Of a stretch of 64,000 nt of DNA, positions 1 to 11,492 are shown piece after piece. The notes under the pieces were generated by a model. It worked only from the letters and a program-made list of their open reading frames with translations, searched no databases and was not told the origin of the DNA. Every line of letters starts with the position of its first letter. Within the stretch, counting starts at the first letter, position 1. Location of the stretch: contig WIXG01000247.1 in assembly GCA_009869945.1 (NCBI GenBank), forward strand, positions 1 through 64,000. The letters run 5' to 3'. Made by a program: the position numbers and the translations under genes. Origin of the DNA: Mesaphorura yosii. Lineage: Eukaryota; Arthropoda; Collembola; Poduromorpha; Tullbergiidae.

Positions 1-2591
1 TTGTCTTGTTTGTTAGCTTAACTTTGTGGAATGAAACAATGTCTTTCGTCCAGTGGGCTCCGAAATTGGGTGACTCCGGATGAATGTAAATAGCCTGTGT
101 CGGCGGAGACTCGGCCTTTCCGCCCGGAACCCACTCGCCATTCACGTACTTCCATCTGACATGAAAAAGCGCATTTAGCACATGAATGCGTGAAACTCCA
201 TGAAAAACAGTGAGAGATTTAAAAATGTACGCTTAAATATTTACCTGTGAACATCAGTCTGCATAAATTCCAGGAGCACGGAGTACATGGCGCTTGGAAC
301 CAGGCCGCTTATGCGGATTCGAACAACTGGAAACATACGCCTGCAGAAAACGCGGGCAGTAAACCGTAATTACAATTATTGTCAGTAAGTAACCAGTCAC
401 TCGATGCATGCGTATTGCGTAGCGTATAGACAAAGGCTATTCACTACTTAGTATTTGGGTTTAAAGTGTAAATTAATGACAGACAACAAATGACAGGTAT
501 TTGTCAAATTTAGCTCCTTCGATTAATTTGAATGGCTGCACTAAACTGAACGTCAACATTTCACAAGCTGCGGCTGATTAGACACAGGCAACGATCGCGC
601 CCGCACGCGAACGCGAACATGTTCCAAGTTCTAATTAAATTGCGATAGGTCAATTCTCACAGGATGGTACGAATTCTCTGGATGGTCAGGCGCTCCGGAA
701 TTTAATAATGCATTTATCGTCTCCCCGAAAATTATCAAACTTAAAAGCACTAACTTGCGATAATGCTTAACTACATGGGTCAATGAAAATGAAATTTGTT
801 AGCTGGATATCACAGTTCATTTGCTTTCAGCACAGCCTGCTGTTAGAAGGGGCGCGTAGAATCTAGCCTCTACTGCGACTGCATACGGGAACGATTATGA
901 GCATTCTGCAGTCCGTCCGCTTTCATCGCCGTGCCGTCGAGTCGTGATAATTGTCACAGTTTAGCGTGAAATTTCGAGTGTTAAAATTATCCATTGCGAG
1001 GATGGGTAGCATCAATGCTAATTCTCGGCACGAGACCAAAATTATCGGTCCCGGCCTTCAGGACACGTGGAAAATGTCAAAATGACATCTGATTTATGAA
1101 CGGAAAGATTCTTCGGTGTCTACCGGGCGAAATCGTGAAATTGCTATTCGGAATTGGAAAATATCGGATGACAGAAACCGACACCGGGGTAAAGTGAGAA
1201 AAAATGTCACCCTGGCATATCTGTGCGTTTTAAATTTTTCAATGCGTCGCGAGCCGCAAGCGTCAAGCAGGCCGTAAGTTTATTACGGGAGCATAAAATT
1301 TCGAGGTTTACCTTCCGCTTTTCGTCACAATCATCTCGTTTGTGAGTCCGTGGAACTTTTCCCACAACTCCCGGTCCTCCAATGAAACTCGTGGACCCAC
1401 GACGCCTTCTTCTGACCCCATCAAGTGGCTCAGCCCCAGCGAAGACGGCTGGCTGAGGAGGTCATGCCCGCCTGGAATAAATTAATTCATGCTGTCTTTG
1501 ATTTTTGAGTCATTTCGCAAGCTTCAATTGCAAATATGAGCTGTTGTTATTCAAGAATGCGAATTGAGCGATTCCGTGTGAGACCTGTTCGGCGTGCAGT
1601 GAAGATACTTTATTCGGGCAAATTGTCGCCGTGAAATGGTTTCTAAGTTCTAACGTGTATCGTGGCCGGTTGGTTTCATTGTGGTTTTCTGAGCGATCAT
1701 TTACAATTCGACACCTGCCGAAATCTGAAATCAATGCTGCGCCACAGGACCAACACGTGGACGTGACCCAAGAATTCCTTAGTACAGAAACGACTGCATG
1801 CTGCATTGTTCATGTTCCAAGAAATTAGGTTTTAGTTAAAGCACGTGCTTGGCCATAAAAATATTTTGTGGGTCGAATAAATCGGATTATTGAATGAACC
1901 TATTTATATCTGATCTGAATAGTCTCACGTATCGCTTTTTTCATACGCGAAACACACGCACGCACGATCATGAGATTTTTATTTCAACCGAAGTGTGTCA
2001 TTTCGAATTGATTCACATTGTCGCTAAAAGGTGATCTTTACCTGAAAGATGCTGCTGATGACCACCGGAGCCTTCTCCAAGTACCATCGCGTGATGGTGT
2101 CCATGTCCAATTTCGTACGAGCTGACGGTCGCCGGCGTCCAGGGCGAAGGCACAGACGACGTGGAAATGATGACGCCACCTGTGTTTCCGTGTCCGCCAG
2201 AGTGGTGGTGGTGGTAAGGCGAGTAGAGGTCGTACCCACCCAAATCGTTATTGCCACATGAATCACCGCCACCGCTATTGCTTAGAATCCCATTAGAGTG
2301 ATGCTGGGCCTGCAGCGATGTGATCTGTGGCCCATTGCTTGCAGACGACGGCGATCTGGACCGCGGACTGCTATTGCTGTTGCTCGTGTTGTTGTTGGTT
2401 GGCGAGCCGTCGTCGGCATTCTGGTCATCAAAACAGCAGTAATTTCGCCCACCACACACTCCACCGCTGCTCGGCATAGAATTATTGTTATTGTTGTTGT
2501 TTCCGGCCGTGGCCGAGAGTGTCGACGTGTTCTGGCTGCGCTTTGAACCCGACTTTTTGCTACTGGAACTCATTGTGCCACTTTTATGCAT
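1..2591 (-). CDS. byn: Brachyury/brachyenteron-like T-box transcription factor (5' part, truncated by window edge)
   Basis: Four coding exons are visible: 2042-2591, 1312-1471, 245-340 and 1-155 (open at the window edge). All have GT-AG borders and matching phases. Exon 1 (about 183 residues) is low-complexity, rich in Ser, Asn, Gly and His, with a run of seven Asn. Exons 2-4 give the N-terminal half of a T-box DNA-binding domain: [19 protein letters not shown], then [14 protein letters not shown], then [17 protein letters not shown], then [13 protein letters not shown] and KVKLTNK. The [15 protein letters not shown] block is diagnostic of the Brachyury/T subfamily rather than Tbx2/3, Tbx20 or Dorsocross. 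In the family this is a nuclear factor for hindgut, posterior and mesoderm development. The start is the first ATG (MHKSG); the ATG seven codons later (MSSSS) is an alternative. The rest of the T-box and the C-terminal part lie outside the window. Confidence 0.93.
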
Positions 2592-5361
2592 TTTATACCA
2601 CCGAGTGCCGAGGTTTTTGCAGAAAACTCGAAGGTGAGACTTTACGGGCGAAGATAAGATTGTTATCTTTCGCAGTGAGGGTGAAAATTGTGGTGTGAAC
2701 TCAGGTATTGTTCTCGATAAATATAGGTTTGGCCGGTCAGGCTAAGAAAACTGCAGAGCGCGAGCAAGCACAACACGAAATTTTTCAATGTGAATGCAAA
2801 AGAGGTTGATGATGTAATTAAGACACTCGTATCTCACCTGAGCCCGATCTCAAGACGACTAATCTCTCCGTCATATTTTTCGACCATTTTTCATGTTTCT
2901 TAAATGATTTCGCCTTGTAAATCCTCCACTCATGTACGCTTTATTAACATTCAAACATTTTACTCTGTGTGCACAACCATGTTTGAGAATTCATGCCCCT
3001 TTAATTGCTCCGTCTTCGAATTTCTGCGTCTACATGCGGATGTAAGAGCGAGATCCTCCAATGCCAGCCGCAGCCCATCTCATGCATGCATGCGCGCCTG
3101 GTTTGACAATCGTGCAGTACCTGTCCAATTACGCTCCACCCCGCAAACGTGTTTACGCGTCTTGGACCAACCCAGTTTCTGGCTGCTGGCATGAATGAAG
3201 AATGATGAGATTCAGAAAAAGGACTTGTAATTCCTCAGCCTATTAGACAAGCTTAAAGCTTTCTTCGAATACGAATACAAATACAAATGGTACATTACTG
3301 TCGGTTGCGGCGAACGAAGTGTAGATTTGGACAGGTGTTACTGTGAGATACAACATAAAAAATATGAACATGATGTCTTCATTCTCAGGCACGGCTTGAA
3401 ATATTGTTAAAGTTTCAGGTACAATATCAGGAGGCTAAATAAATATTCAACGGTACAAGGAGCATAATGGACGGACTCACAAGAAATGTCTTCATCAAGA
3501 ATCGAGAATCGTGCGTCTGCGTCTGAGATTCAGACAGCAAAGTCGAGTTAATAGATAAATAACACTTTTATTGTGCTTCCATTTGTAGTTGTAATAATTT
3601 CAGACACCGAGTCGGAGTCGAGTCGAGTCTTTCATCCGTTTCCTGAATGCTTTATTGTGGTACGACTGACGACTCCATAATTTCATTATAACTTTTTCTT
3701 TTATTCCACGAAGTCGACGCGACGAAGCGATGCGAGACTCCTGCAACTGCAGCCCTCAAAGGGATCCCGACTTGACCGCAATGAGCCAATGAACGAACAG
3801 TTGTGGGTGTCGATTTCGAATTTTACAGTTTAGCTAATCTGTTAACTGTTTTCTTTTCAATTTCAACTTTTATTAAATCTTTTCGACAAGATTCGGAGCC
3901 AGACTGGCGTCTGGTCCATCAGCCGTCGAAAATAAGTTTTAAAAAAGGATTCGGCTTAAGTTTATTGTTAGACGTCGGATTTGCTTGTTTTGGTCGCCTC
4001 ACACAAGTCTTCAATAGAGAAGTCGATTGAATCTCTGACGACTGACTGTTGTGAAGACGCAATTTCCATTTCCTTACGTAATCTTTTAACTTCATTACCT
4101 CATCACTCCAAAATCGAAGCCGTAAGAAATAATTGCCTGCGTATTTTCCATTTGTTTCATTCACCACTTTGCTAATTATGTGCAGTGGAAATTCCGTGAG
4201 CTTTTCATTCATTTGCCAGCGCCAGAGTCTCAACGCAGTGAAACAATAGTTTCGGGTTCAATTCAAAGATTGTAAACTTTCTCAATGATCCTGATTGATC
4301 GTGCTTTACTGAGAGCCCCGTACTCGTAATGTCCAAAGCAGGCACAGTCCCAGCCCTGCGAGCGTCTTCTGAGGGCGTACTGTTTAAGGAAAAGATTGTA
4401 CACGAACAGAAATTATAAGTACAAGTCATAAAATATTTTATTGCAGGCCAAGTGTTTTTGCTCCGTCTTCCTCGTCTCGTCTTTCCTGAAATCCACGCCA
4501 GGCCACGGCTACGGTGCTCCTTCGCTGCTTCGTCTGTTTTCCTCTTTCGCTTTTATTTTTGTAGGGCCTGAATAAATGTTGGCACAACATACCTGTTGTC
4601 TTTACGCTCGTGGTTCGGAAAGAGAGAGCATTAATGAATACACAGAACCAGATGATAAGACCTGAAAGATGCCGACAATAAAAGTTGAAAAGGTAAAAAT
4701 TCGGACCACTTCAAAGGACAATGTGCCGACACTTGTGTGGTCTTGCTAATATTGTACGACAGACTTGTGAATTTCTGAAAATGTTCAGTGCGCGATGTGA
4801 GTGAACCGACCAAACTGCATGCATCCCAATCGTAATTCTTAAGTCAACTGCATTTTCAACGTGCGTGCGTCGGGAAGGGTGAGAGTTCCTTGGCTCCGGA
4901 TGAAGCAAATGAAGCTTAGAGTGTTTCTTGCAAAAACCCATCTCAATTTTGATGAGAAACCGGCTGCATATCAAAACTTGATAATTCCTTGGATGATAGG
5001 CTGATTGGGATGCCCACTTGAGCTCTCCGATGAAGTTATGAACATGAATTCTGGAACTTCGATATTTCAGACGAAAATTGAACTTTAAGTCTGAATTCCA
5101 GGCTTTCTTCTCTCACATCTCACTTTGAGGGGTTGGAGATCAACGTGAGTGAGTTGCACTCAAAAAAGCGGATGAGCAGTGCGCTCTGTCGAAGACGAGA
5201 TTCAAATGTTGTGACAAAAGTCCAAAGTCAAAATTGAAGTTTACGAGTTGGAGTTGGTTCTTTCCTCTAGCATTTGCGGTAATCAAGAGTTAAGCTGAAT
5301 TAAGCGAAAGTTCTGAATTACTTTCTGAAGAAAGAGGTGTGAAACCAAAACACTAGCAAGC
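2592..5361. other. intergenic region between T-box gene and SOD2 (no gene seen)
   Basis: This 2.8 kb holds the 5' flank of the T-box gene and the upstream region of the superoxide dismutase gene, which are divergently transcribed. Only short, non-homologous open frames are present. Near 3610-3630 there is a short GAGTC-type simple repeat. I see no convincing exon or RNA gene. Confidence 0.5.
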
Positions 5362-6310
5362 ATGCTTCGGCATTTTAACAGCGGAGTTATCAGGTCCATA
5401 CTGCTTATTAATCAGTTTTCTTCGTTGATCGATCATAATCGTACTCATATACGTTATTATCTGATATTGTTCACCAGGAATTGCAGACCACTGTTTGGAG
5501 TTGGAACAACTCAGCTTTCTCTGAGCAATGCGAAGCACACGCTACCCGACCTTCCGTACGATTACAATGCTTTGGAACCGACCATCTCGGCAGATATCAT
5601 GAAACTTCATCACAGCAAACATCACGCGACTTATGTGACCAACCTTAATGTCGCTGAAGAGAAACTCGCAGAGGCCAAAGCGAAGAACGACGTGAGCGGA
5701 GTGATTGCACTTGCTCCAGCGCTCAGATTCAACGGAGGTGGTCACATCAACCATTCGATCTTCTGGCAAAATCTTTCACCAAAGGGAGGAGGTGAACCGT
5801 CAGGTAGATTTCCACCAAATGAACGCATGGGAAAAACACAGAGGAGTCGTCTTTAATTCCTTTAAGTTTTATTATAATGCTCGATTGATATTGAAAGGTG
5901 ATCTGGCCACTGCGATCAAAAATGATTTTGGATCGTTTGACAATTTCAAGACACGACTCAGTGCTGCTGCTGTCGGAGTGCAAGGAAGTGGCTGGGGATG
6001 GCTTGGATATAATAAAACAACGAAGAGATTGGAAATAGCTACCTGCGGAAATCAAGATCCACTCGAGGCAACAACTGGTCTTGTTCCCTTGTTCGGCATT
6101 GACGTGTGGGAGCATGCCTACTATCTCCAGTGAGTGCGACACATTTTTTATTTTATAGTGCGCATGTTCTTGATTTACTTCCGGAGTTAAGTTCATGTTG
6201 TCTTCCCTGTTCGTTTCAGGTACAAGAATGTTCGACCCGACTACGTCAAAAACATATTCAACATTGCGAACTGGGAAGACGTTGCTAATCGCTTGTCAAA
6301 ATGCCGTTAA
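5362..6310 (+). CDS. Sod2: mitochondrial manganese superoxide dismutase
   Basis: This enzyme dismutates superoxide to oxygen and hydrogen peroxide in the mitochondrial matrix. Exons: 5362-5803, 5898-6129 and 6220-6310, with phases that join correctly. The mature protein starts near [16 protein letters not shown]. The four Mn ligands are visible: His in [13 protein letters not shown], His in [11 protein letters not shown], and Asp plus His in [12 protein letters not shown]. The C-terminus is complete ([13 protein letters not shown], stop 6308-6310). One doubt concerns the leader: 5394-5477 is 84 nt, AT-rich, in frame, and bounded by GT and AG. It may be an extra small intron, giving a shorter, typical targeting peptide ([11 protein letters not shown] joined to NCRPLFGVG). 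Read through, the leader would be about 60 residues, which is long for the family. I favour the intron. Confidence 0.96.
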
Positions 6311-6956
6311 ACAGTCGAAGACGAAGAAACGAAAGAGTTTAGTTTAGAATCCCTCATCGCAAACTGCTTAAAACATTAAAATGTCAGTCTTCTGCCAAAC
6401 GAAAATTCAACTTATTTTTTGCAGTTCTGTCTTCTCAGTCATTATCAAACCTAACTAAACCTTCATGATGTTGCTAGCAATAAATACCAGTATGTGCTCA
6501 GGAGGCATGTTATCAATATCCGTTTTTATTCCTGGCTTTTTGTGTGGGCAAGTTCATTGTTTAGGGAGCATCATGTCTACCGCCAACTATTATATTGTTG
6601 CGAACGGTTTCAGTCATGGCAAAAATCTTTGGTATGAATGTGAACAGAAGGGTAACCCAATTCTTAAAGCTAAGAGTTCATCTATTCCAACTTTGACTCT
6701 AAAATCAGCTCCATCTTAACTTAACAATGCAGCATTTTGCTTTCGTCGCACCTAAAATATTCACAGATAAGTTCCAAGGCACTAATCACTAACAGGATTG
6801 ACTAATTTTAAGTACTAGTATTAACTACGTCAGTATTTTGAAGTTAATAAACTTAAGTTATAGACCCATAACAAGAATTTTCCTATGTCCAAGTGGCTAC
6901 GACGTCAATGATTGTCCTACTCTTAACAATTAAACCCTACACTAAACTATAAGTAG
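6311..6956. other. 3' flanks of convergent Sod2 and Mpc1
   Basis: The two genes end tail to tail here. The stretch is AT-rich with no exon-like sequence. An open frame of 84 codons at 6465-6719 has no recognisable protein features. Confidence 0.5.
6375..6380 (+). terminator. candidate polyadenylation signal (ATTAAA) of Sod2
   Basis: ATTAAA lies about 65 nt after the Sod2 stop codon. It is the best polyadenylation hexamer in the immediate 3' flank. Confidence 0.45.
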
Positions 6957-7546
6957 TTAAGCTACTGCAGCAACACCAGACGCCGGTATTTGCAATTCTT
7001 CCTGCTCTCTGCCTCCTCCGAACTCGTATCTGATGAACCGCACACCCTGCGTAACTTGAGCACATTCATTTGTGAAGTGACATCCCAGTAGCAGCAAATT
7101 CCGAGGTTGGACTTTCCAAGCAAATCTCATGAAAATTAAGGAGTAGAGACAGAGCGCTGCAAAATAAGAATAACCTATAATCTACGAAACAAAAGGTTAT
7201 TTGATTGTTTCCAACTTACCGACTGTCATCTTGCCACTGATGTATTTCGGATGCTTCTGAGTATCAGCGATAGCCGCGATTGGAATTCCTTAAATTAGAG
7301 AAACATGTCAAATACTACTCACTAGAAGAACATGAAGGGGTTTTCATTGTACTCGTAACTTACCCCAATTTGCAACAGGTCCCCAAAAATGAGTACTGCC
7401 AAAGCATAGTCAAATGTTTTCAAACATTGTTTGATTTTCTGAATCTTGTAACATTATTATTAAGAGAAATTTTACCTCATGAGATAATCTCTCATTTCCT
7501 TCGACTTTAACGAGTCGATACCTTTCCTTAATAGAGTACTGGCCAT
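6957..7546 (-). CDS. Mpc1: mitochondrial pyruvate carrier 1
   Basis: This is a subunit of the inner-membrane MPC1/MPC2 heterodimer that imports pyruvate into mitochondria. Four coding exons: 7476-7546, 7364-7395, 7220-7288 and 6957-7156. They sum to 372 nt, or 123 residues plus stop, and every junction keeps phase. The protein begins [20 protein letters not shown] and continues [20 protein letters not shown], the family hallmark. It then has a [18 protein letters not shown] helix and [20 protein letters not shown]. The length matches the family (about 105-130). The 32-nt second exon is very short and would be missed by single-ORF gene finding. The gene is convergent with Sod2, and its 5' end faces the eIF4A-like relic. 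Confidence 0.95.
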
Positions 7547-8536
7547 CTTCAGAATGTGCAGAGTAATTGATATGCCAAGTTCCCCTTCAGTCCCTTGGAG
7601 GGCTGTTACAAATCTTCTTAGCTTATCACGCTTGAGTGTCAACTGGACTCCACCAAAATAATTGGGCGAACAGCGAAAGAGCACTAAATTTACAAGATTG
7701 ATTCTCTTCTAAAAAGTGGTATACAGCTCCTGTGCTTGCCAAAGCGGAAAGGTAGTCGGAGATCTTACACGTGCGTAATCACAGACAGAGCGAACAGAGG
7801 TTAAATTGCAGTTAACTTTTACGTTCTTTCAGCTCCCAACTCGTTCGATCTTAATCCAGCCTACCAGCAACTTGTGATTATGCAATGTGCAGTCGAAGTC
7901 GAACCATTCGCGCACCACGCAGAGCCTCAAAGTGAACTCGTTTAGTAACCGTATGCATACATGGTTTGAGAATCGTGTCAGTGAGACCAAGGCCACGAAG
8001 CCACGCGTTGAACCAAAGGCCATTGCTAAGATTTTGGAACCAAACGAACAATGCAGGACACGGGGTAATATTGTTGGATCTCGATGAAGTTCGCTTAAGT
8101 TTTACAAGATTAGCATACCAAATGTTCGAGTTCGAGACGGCGCAGCGCAAATTATTGTTAAAAATGTCTAATTTAATTATTCAATTATTGTTCCTTTCCT
8201 GTTCGGTGCATGGTTTGCCTACTGTCCCATGCACCTTATGTTTTCAAGCTCAAGTCACATTTCCTTCACTTCACTCCTCAATCTTCTGCTGACTTGAGCG
8301 ATCAATTTTGTTATTTTGTCTGTCATTTGTCTTGCTTTCGTTTATCAATAAAAGGCCAGAGAAAGTCAATTCTGCTGTGCTCCTTTTATTGAAATCATTA
8401 AAATCAACCCAAACACCAAACATTTCTGTTCAGAAATCTGCTTCAAAAAAGTAATAACGGTAAATAACTTTTTTATAATTCAGGACAGTAATTAACCAAC
8501 TTTACGATTAAAATCTGCGTCTTTCGTGCTGTAGCT
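7547..8536. other. intergenic region between Mpc1 and eIF4A-like relic
   Basis: This carries the Mpc1 5' flank. Short open frames on both strands between 7830 and 8390 show no family signature and overlap one another. I see no gene. Confidence 0.5.
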
Positions 8537-9912
8537 ATGGATTCTTCCACTCCTGTGTTAGACTGGGATGAAATTTATGACGATGACAGCGACGGCCTGT
8601 CAGGAGCTCAAGCTAAAATAATAGCCACTGCAACCACTGCAGAGATCGCTTCATCTTCCATTGCGCCGTAGCTGGATTTACCCTACCGACGACACCGGAG
8701 TCTGAAGAAAGTGATCTAGACAGTGAAGGTGAAGACGAAAATGACGATCAGATCCTGAAAGAAGATTTGTGTCGTGGGATTACTGAGTATGGGCTCGATT
8801 TGCTATTGCTTGAGCCGATGCAGCAACGTGTGATTGATTCCTGCCGAGCTGGAGCTGGGCAGGATGTGTTAATACATGGAGATAGTGGCTTTTTCAGGAT
8901 TTAGGCCTTATCAATTGCCGTTCTGCAGAAGATCAAGCCCGACTATAGCGATTGCCAAGCGCTTATATTGTCCCCCAACCGAGAGGAAGCCAAACTTGTT
9001 CACATGATGCTGAGTGTATTTGCCAAATACATGGAAATCAAGATACTTGTATTGACTGGAGGCTCCCACGCAAAGGACGACAGAAGAATGCTGAAATCTG
9101 GGGTGCACATCGTGGTGGGAACTGCTGGCCTTGTCTTTGATTTGACTCGTCAGCACGTTCTCAAGACAGATAGGGTACAAATCTTCATAGTTGATCAACT
9201 GGATCGAGTGCTGGAGAACAAGGACAAAATTGCAAAGGTGTTGAAGACATTGAGCCAAGATCCCAGGCCTCAAGTGGTTGTGTCCTCATCCACGTTACCA
9301 GAAGAAGCTCAGATGTTGACGAAGGAATACCTACACCAGCCCGTTACCATTTCCACAGTAGAAAGTGAACCAGAGCCGATAAATTGGGAACAGCATCAAC
9401 ATTTCTTTCTTCGCGTAGGGAAACCGCCGGACAAATTGAAAACCTGCCTTGATCTTCTGGAGAAGCTTCCCTCCAGCAATCACAAGGTTGTCACTTTCTG
9501 CCAAAATCACAAGTGTGGATGGTTGGCTTACAACGTCAACAAGAATGGAGAGAGGGTTATGTACCTGCATAACAATTTGGATTGGACTTCTCGTGCAACA
9601 GCGATTGGTCACTTCTTTACCAAAGAACCTTATAAAATTCTGGTCACCACAGATGTTCCTTCGCGTATTGGCACTCTCATTCCTCATCTGGAAGACATTC
9701 CATCTCCTCTGATCATAAATTACGACCTGCCAGAGGAGAAAAGTGTGTATGGAGATCGAATTCTGAGTACGATTGGCGGACAAGGACTGAAATGCGTGGT
9801 CATCAATTTCATAACTGATCGAGACCACCGTAGGCAGTTATTGAAAGGAATCGAGAAACAGCTCGGGATAAAAATCGGAGAAATGCCTTCGAATGTGGCC
9901 CATTTATTTTAA
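8537..9912 (+). pseudogene. decayed eIF4A-like DEAD-box helicase copy (intronless)
   Basis: The translated region aligns end to end with eIF4A: an acidic N-terminus (LDWDEIYDDDSD), a Q-motif-like region (LCRGITEYGLDLLLLEPMQQ), and an ending EEMPLNVADL-like (GEMPSNVAHLF). It is broken. The frame from the ATG at 8537 stops at 8669-8671, and coding similarity resumes in another frame. An in-frame TAG at 8902-8904 replaces the Phe just after the Walker A region. The remaining frame, from 8905 to 9912, is intact. Catalytic motifs are lost: motif I reads GDSGFF instead of SGTGKT, DEAD reads DQLD, SAT reads SST, and HRIGRGGR is replaced by DRILSTIGG. There are no introns, unlike most neighbours, which suggests a retrocopy. 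Alternatively, a transcribed pseudo-helicase of about 314 residues could start at the ATG at 8968. Confidence 0.75.
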
Positions 9913-9988
9913 AAGAGTTTTGCCTGTAATTACGTACGTTGTACCTTACTTAAGTACGCCTATTCCATACATTACTCATAGTAAATTG

Positions 9989-9994
9989 AATAAA
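9989..9994 (+). terminator. polyadenylation signal (AATAAA) behind eIF4A-like relic
   Basis: AATAAA occurs 77 nt after the stop codon at 9912. It could be a leftover of the parental mRNA or a functional 3' end. Confidence 0.45.
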
Positions 9995-10303
9995 TTTTGA
10001 TATTTTGTTTGCAAATCGCAGCTTTGTCTTTGATCATACAGAATTGAGACCCCGCACATTGCGGAATGCAAAGGATGAGTTTCGCGAATCATAAGCTTAT
10101 CTTATCAGGATTATTGACTATTGAATACCGACGCAGATTGTAGACCGACCCTGTTTGCACTGGGCAGTGGCAACTTGTGTCTCTGAGTTCTGCGGGCTCT
10201 GCCTCACTTCATTCTGAGCGAATCTCCTTCGTTTGTGAAGTTGGACTCGGTTTCAGCTCAGAAACCTCGTGATTCACGTCCAAACTTGGCCCATTCATCA
10301 GCG

Positions 10304-11006
10304 ATGGAGGACGACGCTTACGGAAAGTGGTTACAGAAGAGCATCCTGACATTGTCCAGACGCACCGTGGACATGGGTCCCCTTCTGCTAAGCCTGTATG
10401 CGGAAGGACTGGTCAGTGAAACCACTATGGCCGTTATTGTAAGCACAGTACCCTAATTTATTTAGCAATTAAATCGGCTCAACTAATTGCCTGCTCACCT
10501 TTGGGTTTCAGAATTCTAAGAACGGTGCTTTAATGCAGGCACAAGAAATGTATATGCACCTGGGCAGATGTGGCGTGGATAAAGTGCCTGTGATCATAAC
10601 CTGCTTGGAGGCGAATGGTAATTCTCACATTGCCGAGTATTTTAAGCAATGGCGCGGCCCACCACCTCAAGCCGCCGGAGTTCCGTGCAACACCTTTGAA
10701 CCCACAAAAGAAGCGAAGAGAACCCTGACCAGAGAAGAGCTGCTGCAGATTCAGAAGCTAATCCTGGAAGAACCAGTTGTATACAACAGATGGATGCAAG
10801 TCGTGGATTGGGTGGTCATCTCCCCTGCTGAGTCGAATCAAATCAGGGCATTGTGGAGCACGGACCGAGACTATGCCAGCGCGGTCATGAGAACACTCAA
10901 TGCCTGGAATGGTGAAGGGCGGACTGCGAATTTACTGAAGATTCTGGATGACAACGGAATGCGTGCACTGGTGGATAGACTCAAGAATCTAGGGTGTTGG
11001 GGTTGA
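10304..11006 (+). CDS. CRADD/RAIDD-like adaptor: N-terminal CARD plus C-terminal death domain
   Basis: Two exons (10304-10438 and 10512-11006) encode 209 residues. I chose the ATG at 10304 (MEDDAYGKWLQ) over an in-frame ATG at 10235, because the extra 23 residues look like leader sequence. Residues about 5-95 have a CARD pattern: six amphipathic helices including GPLLLSLYAEGLVSE, EMYMHLGRCG and VDKVPVIITCLEANGNSHIA. Residues about 125-205 resemble a death domain: VVYNRWMQVVDWVVISPAES, then a central AVMRTLNAWNGEGRTANLL with the conserved Trp, then a last helix RALVDRLKNLG. Order and total length match vertebrate CRADD (199 residues), which links caspase-2 to PIDD1 in the PIDDosome. Assignment to that family is by architecture only. 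No catalytic residues are expected. The partners in this animal are unknown. Confidence 0.72.
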
Positions 11007-11131
11007 TTTGACTCAGCCTTCCCTATCACACCGGACCCTAGTGGACGCCCCGGCTGGAGTGACCCCAGATCATGCTTGTGAATCCCTTCACTGTTTGGAA
11101 ATTTTACAAAAACTAGAAGAAATATTTTGTC

Positions 11132-11137
11132 AATAAA
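11132..11137 (+). terminator. polyadenylation signal (AATAAA) of CARD-DD gene
   Basis: AATAAA lies 126 nt downstream of the stop codon of the CARD-death-domain gene. Confidence 0.55.
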
Positions 11138-11492
11138 TAGTCAGTTTTTGCCTTAACTTGCCATTGCCATTGAAAGGGAACATGCACTTGCGCTTGCCTT
11201 AAAATTTTTGGAAAATTTCGAAATTTTTGTGGCTTCTAACCTTCCGCAGACCATGGGGGAAGGCTGTGAAGTCGGTTTTGGCCTAACTGTTCGCATTCTG
11301 GAGCTATACGGGAACCAAGGTGAGTACATTGCTTTAAGTTAATAATGAGCTTTATTACTAGTCTCTCATCAAAGGTCATTTTCCTCCATCATTAAGGTTT
11401 GACTTTTGTATCCTGAAAATCGTGGCCACACTCTTAACAAGGTAAAATGTGTCTACTTGGCCACATCGCTGGCGTGGTCGTACAAAACCCCA
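11138..11492. other. intergenic stretch with one possible orphan exon
   Basis: At about 11252-11320 (+) an ATG opens a 22-codon frame (MGEGCEVGFGLTVRILELYG) that ends at a good donor (AAG/GTGAGT). I found no partner exon and no family resemblance, so it is noted only. Confidence 0.3.

Noticed and set aside
2049-2546. Open frames opposite the T-box first exon on the + strand
   Set aside because: Antisense shadows of the Ser/Asn/His-rich coding repeats.
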